This document shows, one piece after another, positions 60,271 through 64,000 of a stretch of DNA of 64,000 nucleotides. Within the stretch, counting starts at the first letter, position 1; the number at the start of each line of letters is the position of its first letter. This stretch comes from Verrucomicrobiia bacterium (GTDB lineage Bacteria > Verrucomicrobiota > Verrucomicrobiia > Limisphaerales > JAEYXS01), in the NCBI GenBank assembly GCA_036405135.1, contig DASWYF010000018.1, positions 48,248 through 112,247 of the forward strand. The letters are read 5' to 3'. The notes below the pieces were generated by a model. It did not search any database. It was not told the origin of the DNA and saw nothing but the letters and a program-made list of their open reading frames with translations. Position numbers and translations under genes: made by a program.

Positions 60271-63014
60271 ACGAAACAACCGTTCTACGCCTGAATGGGG
60301 ATTGGTCGCTCGCGGTTACGCTTATCGTGTCGATCGGACTGGCGACACTCGCGTGGTGGTTGTATTGGCGGGAATCGCGGCATCGCAAAGGGGCGCTACG
60401 CTGGTTGCTGCCGACGTTGCGTTCGCTGGCGATTCTCTGGCTGCTTTTCATGCTGGCGGGGCCGATGCTGCATCATCGACAGGTCATCGGTGAGCTGGCG
60501 CGCGTGATCTTCTTCGTAGACGTCTCGCAGAGCATGAGCGTGACGGATCAGCAGATGCCGGCCTCGCGCAAGCTGCTGTATGCGCAACAAGCGGGCTGGT
60601 TGCCGCCGGGCAAGCTGGACACGGTTTTGGTGGATGGTGCGGAATCTCTGGCGCGGGCGAAACGGCACATTGCGAGCACGCAGGCGGAGTGGCCAAGCGA
60701 TCGTTTGCGCGAACAGGCGAAGCTCGTGCTGAAGGATTTGGAGGATGCGGCGAAGTGTCTGGCGACGGTGCGCCCGGAGACTTGGAAGGTGGATAACGGG
60801 ATGCGCGACCGGTTCAAAAATGAATTGCTGAATCAGGCGACAGAGCTGAGCAAGCGCGATATCGGAAACAATGTGGACGGTTTCTTGAACGATCTCTTCC
60901 GGCTGCAAGAGCCGGTGACGCGTTGGGAGAATGAATTCATGAAGAACTTGAACGTGCATGCGGAGAAGATGACGGGCGATGCTTCCTCACGCGCGGCCAC
61001 GGCGAAGTATGATACCCTGCCCCGCTACAAGCGTATCGAGTCGCTGTTGCTGGATGGCAGCGAGAGTCTGGTGTCGCGGCTTTCGGTGCAGCATCACTTG
61101 GAGATACATAATTTGGGGGCGAACAAGAGCGAGATGCTGTGGTGGCCGGAATCGGAACAGGCGATCTCCACTTCGCTGAATTTCACGCCGAAGTTTGGCA
61201 GCACGGATCTGAACAGCAGCATCCGCACTCGGTTGGAGACGATCAAGGATGACGAGCGCGTGGCGGTGGTGGTGCTCTCGGACGGTCAGCACAACAATGG
61301 GCCGACGCCGGTGCAGCTCGCGAAGCTTTTGGGTACGAAGAAGACGCCAATGTACGTGGTGGGCATCGGTTCGGCGAATCATCCGCAGGATCTGGCGGTG
61401 CTGGAGGTGAAGGTGCCGGAGACGGTGTATCAGGATGCGTCGGTGAAGGGCTCGGTGGAGATCAAGGATGATGCGGCGCCGGGGCAGCAGTTCACGGTGA
61501 AGATCGAGCATCAGGGGACGACGTTGTGGGAGAAGAATTTTATCACAGAACAGCGTGGCTTGCGCTCCATCTCGTTTGATTTTCCGATCAAGGGAATCGT
61601 GGGGACGGAGATGCAGAAGCTGGATCGGGAGATCAGGTTCAGCAGCTTGCCGATGAATCTAAACGTGAGCGTCAGCACGGTGAAGGATGAGCGGGATACA
61701 GGGAATAACAACAGTGTGATGCGGTTCAGTGCGATCACGGAGCGGCCGAAGGTGCTCTTCATGGATGGGCGGCCGCGCTGGGAGTTCCGCTATCTGCGCA
61801 ACTTGATGGAGCGCGATCAGAAGTGGGATGTGAACAATCTGCTGGCGGGTGTGGGCGGCGAGCAGATCAAGTGGGTGCGCGGCAAGTTGCCGGGGCAATT
61901 CCCGCCGGATAAGGAAACGCTGTTCGGCTATCAGCTCATCATCTTTGGCGATCTGCCGCAGAATACGTTCACGCCGAATGAACTGGATTGGATGCGTGAA
62001 TTCGTGGAGCAGCGTGGTGGTGGCATCATCTTCGTGGAGGGGCCGCGTAATCCGTTGAAGGATTATATTTCCACACCGTTGAAGACATTGTTGCCGGTGG
62101 AGTGGCGCGGGGCACCGCTGGAGGGTGGCGGGCTAAAGCAGACGTTTGTGGCGTCGGGAACGTTGGAGGGGGCGTTCAGTCTGGCGGGTGATCCGGAGCG
62201 GAATCGCGAGTTGTGGGCGGCGTTGCAGCCACCGCGTTGGGCGGCGGGCAGTGAGTCATTGCCGGGCTCGGAGACGATCCTCGAAGTGACGGATGCGACG
62301 CGGAAGGCGGCATCGATCGTGTATCGGCGCGTGGGTGCGGGGCGCGTGTTGTATAACGGCATCGAGGAGACGTGGCGCTGGCGTTATGAAGTGGGCGATG
62401 TGCATCACCAGAAGTTTTGGAATCAGGCGGCGAAGTGGGTGATGGAAGCGCCCTTCCCGGTTCAGGACAAGCATATCGCGCTGGATTCGGGTGCGATGAC
62501 GTATGCGCCGGGTGATACGGCGGAACTGCGCGTGCGGGTGCGGGATGCGCAGGGTCGCTTGAAGATGGATGCACGTGCTGAGGCGCAGCTCTACAAGGAC
62601 GGGCGCAAGGTGGCGACGGTGGCGTTGAGTGCGGATGGGAATTCAGGCGGCGTGTTGCGTGGTCGCACGGCGGCGCTTGAGGAAGGCGAATACGAGGTGC
62701 GGGTGAGCACGACGGAACTTCCGGATAGCGATATCAAGGTACGGAGCAGTTTCACGGTGAAGCCGCAGGGCGCGGGTGAGATGGCGCAGTTGCATTGCGA
62801 TGAGGAACTGTTGCAACAGCTCGCGTTTCATTCCGGCGGCGTGTATCTGCGCGAGGAGGAGACGGGGCGGTTGGCGGAGTTGTTGCGTCCGCTGAGCCAA
62901 GGTCGCGTGGTGGAGAGTGAGACGATTTTGTGGCAGAGCTGGTGGTGGTTTATCCCGCTGGTGACGTTGCTGACGTTGGAGTGGGTGTTGAGGAAACGGT
63001 CGGGGATGATTTAA
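60267..63014 (+). CDS. VWA / glutamine amidotransferase-like membrane protein
   Basis: A 915-residue membrane protein and the last gene of the MoxR operon. ATG 60267 overlaps the previous stop (ATGA); the frame extends upstream but that part is antisense-like. TM spans are at about 18-35 and 48-66, with a VWA-like segment after them (VIFFVDVSQSMSVTD, DxSxS). The centre (about 320-520) has VVVLSDGQHNNG and IgG-like beta strands. Residues about 500-720 look like a class I amidotransferase-like fold (KVLFMDGRPRWEFRYLRNLM, IIFVEGPRNPL) without an obvious catalytic Cys. A C-terminal span is WWWFIPLVTLLTLEWVL. It is a known partner type for BatA/DUF58 proteins. Confidence 0.88.
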   Translation: MNETTVLRLNGDWSLAVTLIVSIGLATLAWWLYWRESRHRKGALRWLLPTLRSLAILWLLFMLAGPMLHHRQVIGELARVIFFVDVSQSMSVTDQQMPASRKLLYAQQAGWLPPGKLDTVLVDGAESLARAKRHIASTQAEWPSDRLREQAKLVLKDLEDAAKCLATVRPETWKVDNGMRDRFKNELLNQATELSKRDIGNNVDGFLNDLFRLQEPVTRWENEFMKNLNVHAEKMTGDASSRAATAKYDTLPRYKRIESLLLDGSESLVSRLSVQHHLEIHNLGANKSEMLWWPESEQAISTSLNFTPKFGSTDLNSSIRTRLETIKDDERVAVVVLSDGQHNNGPTPVQLAKLLGTKKTPMYVVGIGSANHPQDLAVLEVKVPETVYQDASVKGSVEIKDDAAPGQQFTVKIEHQGTTLWEKNFITEQRGLRSISFDFPIKGIVGTEMQKLDREIRFSSLPMNLNVSVSTVKDERDTGNNNSVMRFSAITERPKVLFMDGRPRWEFRYLRNLMERDQKWDVNNLLAGVGGEQIKWVRGKLPGQFPPDKETLFGYQLIIFGDLPQNTFTPNELDWMREFVEQRGGGIIFVEGPRNPLKDYISTPLKTLLPVEWRGAPLEGGGLKQTFVASGTLEGAFSLAGDPERNRELWAALQPPRWAAGSESLPGSETILEVTDATRKAASIVYRRVGAGRVLYNGIEETWRWRYEVGDVHHQKFWNQAAKWVMEAPFPVQDKHIALDSGAMTYAPGDTAELRVRVRDAQGRLKMDARAEAQLYKDGRKVATVALSADGNSGGVLRGRTAALEEGEYEVRVSTTELPDSDIKVRSSFTVKPQGAGEMAQLHCDEELLQQLAFHSGGVYLREEETGRLAELLRPLSQGRVVESETILWQSWWWFIPLVTLLTLEWVLRKRSGMI

Positions 63015-63051
63015 TGGCCGCAAAAAGGCGCAAAATTGAAGACCGGGGAAA

Positions 63052-63085
63052 CGTCCAACTTCCAACGTTCAACTTTCAACGTCCA
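63052..63085. repeat. Low-complexity CAACGTY repeat
   Basis: About three to four imperfect units of CGTCCAACTTC / CGTTCAACTTT. The reverse-complement theme is at 7871-7899. Confidence 0.5.
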
Positions 63086-63324
63086 GAGACGGGAGAAGAC
63101 ACGACCGCGACAGAAGCCGGGGTGAAGTTTCACGAATTGGCGCGGATTTATCTTGGAACGCGGCGGCTTGTGCCGATGCGGTGTCGGGATGTCCTTGGAG
63201 GATCAGCCGCTTTGGGGACGAAGCGAGGGCAACGTTTCTAAATATTTCGAAGCCTATGAAGCTACCCTGCCCGCTGCGGCTGGTTTCCACCGAGGAAACA
63301 CAGCCGCGGTCCACCGAACGGACT

Positions 63325-63341
63325 CGTGGCAAGATGCCACG
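63325..63341. repeat. AGA-loop palindrome
   Basis: CGTGGCA-AGA-TGCCACG: a perfect 7-bp stem with a 3-base loop, the same architecture as the AGT-loop copies at 1714-1728 and 1967-1983. Confidence 0.6.
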
Positions 63342-63420
63342 ATAACCCGCAGGCGAGGACGCCTACGCTACAGACGCTGTGCTCGAATAATTTGAGACGC
63401 TTGAGTTATCGTGCATTGAA

Positions 63421-63436
63421 GCGGCTTAAAAGCCGC
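63421..63436. repeat. 7-bp palindrome near the ThsB-like gene
   Basis: GCGGCTT-AA-AAGCCGC, followed by GCTCC, which resembles the GCTCCCC following the copy at 1967-1983. Confidence 0.6.
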
Positions 63437-63559
63437 GCTCCATTTTAGCCTTCCTAGTTTTAATGCAGATGAATGAACTTGAAATGATGCGCCATCAATT
63501 TACCATTCAACTCGATATAGGGGCAGAGGAGTATTTGGCCTCATAAAAGGGAACTCATT

Positions 63560-63868
63560 ATGGCACGTCGCGTATTCTTCAGTTTTCATTATCAAAATGA
63601 TATTTGGCGAGTCAGCCAAGTCAGGAATAGTTGGCTGCTGCATGATGGCGAAACCAACACCTTTATGGATTCTGCCTCATGGGAATCAGTAAAAAAACAA
63701 GGTGTATCAGCGATAAAATCTTGGATTGATCGACAATTGAAAGGCACTGGCGTTACCGTCGTTTTAGTTGGATCTCAAACGGCAGAAAGGCGCTACGTTC
63801 GTTACGAAATCGAAGAAAGCTACAAGAAAGGAAATGGCCTTCTCGTAGTTTTTATTCACAATCAGTAG
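63560..63868 (+). CDS. ThsB-like TIR-domain protein (DUF1863), apparently shortened
   Basis: A 102-residue protein that opens ARRVFFSFHYQNDIWRVSQV. That is the signature of the MTH538/ThsB TIR-like family (DUF1863), whose members in Thoeris defence make a nucleotide signal on phage infection. It carries the expected RNSWLL, GVSAIKSWIDRQLKGTGVTV, VLVGSQTAERRYVRYEIEES and GNGLLVVFIHN blocks. Family members normally continue for another 50-90 residues after IHN; here a stop follows at once (IHNQ), so the C-terminal part is missing. No ThsA-like effector is beside it within the window. Base composition is lower in GC than neighbouring genes, which suits recent acquisition. It may be a remnant or a short functional form. 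Confidence 0.75.
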   Translation: MARRVFFSFHYQNDIWRVSQVRNSWLLHDGETNTFMDSASWESVKKQGVSAIKSWIDRQLKGTGVTVVLVGSQTAERRYVRYEIEESYKKGNGLLVVFIHNQ

Positions 63869-64000
63869 CAAACCACAGAGCTGAGCCAAGCGTACAAAAG
63901 GAGATGAATGGCGCGTGAAAGAACGCGCGTGGCGGTTTTCTTGATTTTGATTTAAGCGGTTGAGCGGTTGTTTTTAAGGTCAACGGGGGCCTGTGCTATC
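63869..64000. other. Right-edge sequence without a recognisable gene
   Basis: 132 bases follow the ThsB-like stop. They do not extend the TIR frame in a recognisable way, and no gene start was seen before the window ends. A ThsA-like partner could still lie beyond the edge. Confidence 0.5.

Larger units (their letters stand above)
63015..63559. other. Intergenic region with palindromes and low-complexity repeats
   Basis: No convincing gene. It holds the low-complexity stretch at 63052-63085 (units like CGTTCAACTT and CGTCCAACTT), the palindrome CGTGGCA-AGA-TGCCACG (63325-63341), a small AGGCG/CGCCT hairpin just after it, and GCGGCTT-AA-AAGCCGC (63421-63436). Confidence 0.65.

Noticed and set aside
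62930..63241. 103-codon frame after the last VWA gene
   Set aside because: It begins inside the VWA gene in another frame and crosses the low-complexity repeat.

Overview
The window looks like a piece of a Verrucomicrobia chromosome, possibly near the Pedosphaera/Limisphaera group. The clues are intergenic DNA packed with short perfect palindromes, secreted proteins built from domains common in that phylum (the 'FTYQGKL' N-terminus at the left edge and the 'NDNFAN...VWWYWT' C-terminal domain at 38-40 kb), TAT-exported Gfo/Idh/MocA proteins, and a MoxR/DUF58/BatA-like operon. No rRNA, tRNA, CRISPR array or intact insertion sequence was found. The taxonomic call is inference from protein style, not from a marker gene.

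Layout. 0-2.5 kb: the start of a secreted protein running off the left edge, a small PD-(D/E)XK-like orphan, and about 1.1 kb of palindrome-rich non-coding DNA. 2.5-7.8 kb: a conserved unknown protein, then a tight operon of a HEAT-repeat protein, a receiver-DUF4388 protein and a small possible Roadblock-like protein. 7.9-11.3 kb: an SDR, a ParE/GyrB-type topoisomerase subunit and an unknown. 11.4-16.1 kb (minus strand): an exopolysaccharide export set, with a Wzz-like co-polymerase carrying a degenerate kinase-like domain and two SLBB polysaccharide export proteins. 16.4-20.6 kb (minus): two sensor kinases and two receivers. 20.6-35.5 kb (minus): a compact hybrid NRPS-PKS operon (A-PCP; KS-AT-ACP-C-A-PCP; C-A-PCP-TE), then a SyrD/PvdE-type exporter and an Sfp-type phosphopantetheinyl transferase. 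Divergent from it at 35.7-38.1 kb are a WecG-type glycosyltransferase fused to a STAS domain and a GT4 glycosyltransferase.

38.3-45.9 kb holds a large secreted protein, an SDR, a TAT-exported oxidoreductase, a glycerol facilitator-like channel and an operon of a GNAT acetyltransferase with two tandem secreted paralogues. 45.9-50.4 kb is a probable electrophile/redox-response regulon: TetR repressor, unknown small protein, thioredoxin, SDR, old yellow enzyme and zinc alcohol dehydrogenase. Two matching 16-bp inverted repeats lie in front of the TetR gene and of the target operon. 50.4-55.6 kb is a BlaI/BlaR1-like pair whose sensor carries a very large repeat ectodomain in place of a penicillin-binding domain. 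55.9-63.0 kb is a MoxR-DUF58-VWA-VWA operon. The right end has palindrome-rich intergenic DNA and a shortened ThsB-like TIR gene.

The most distinctive system is the NRPS-PKS operon. Its specificity residues suggest glycine, malonate, a proline-like residue and valine. There is no ketoreductase, so a beta-keto unit should remain in the product, and the thioesterase has Cys in place of the usual Ser nucleophile. The sensory genes lie immediately downstream on the same strand and the polysaccharide genes flank both sides, so the small molecule and surface polysaccharide may be co-regulated; that link is inference only.
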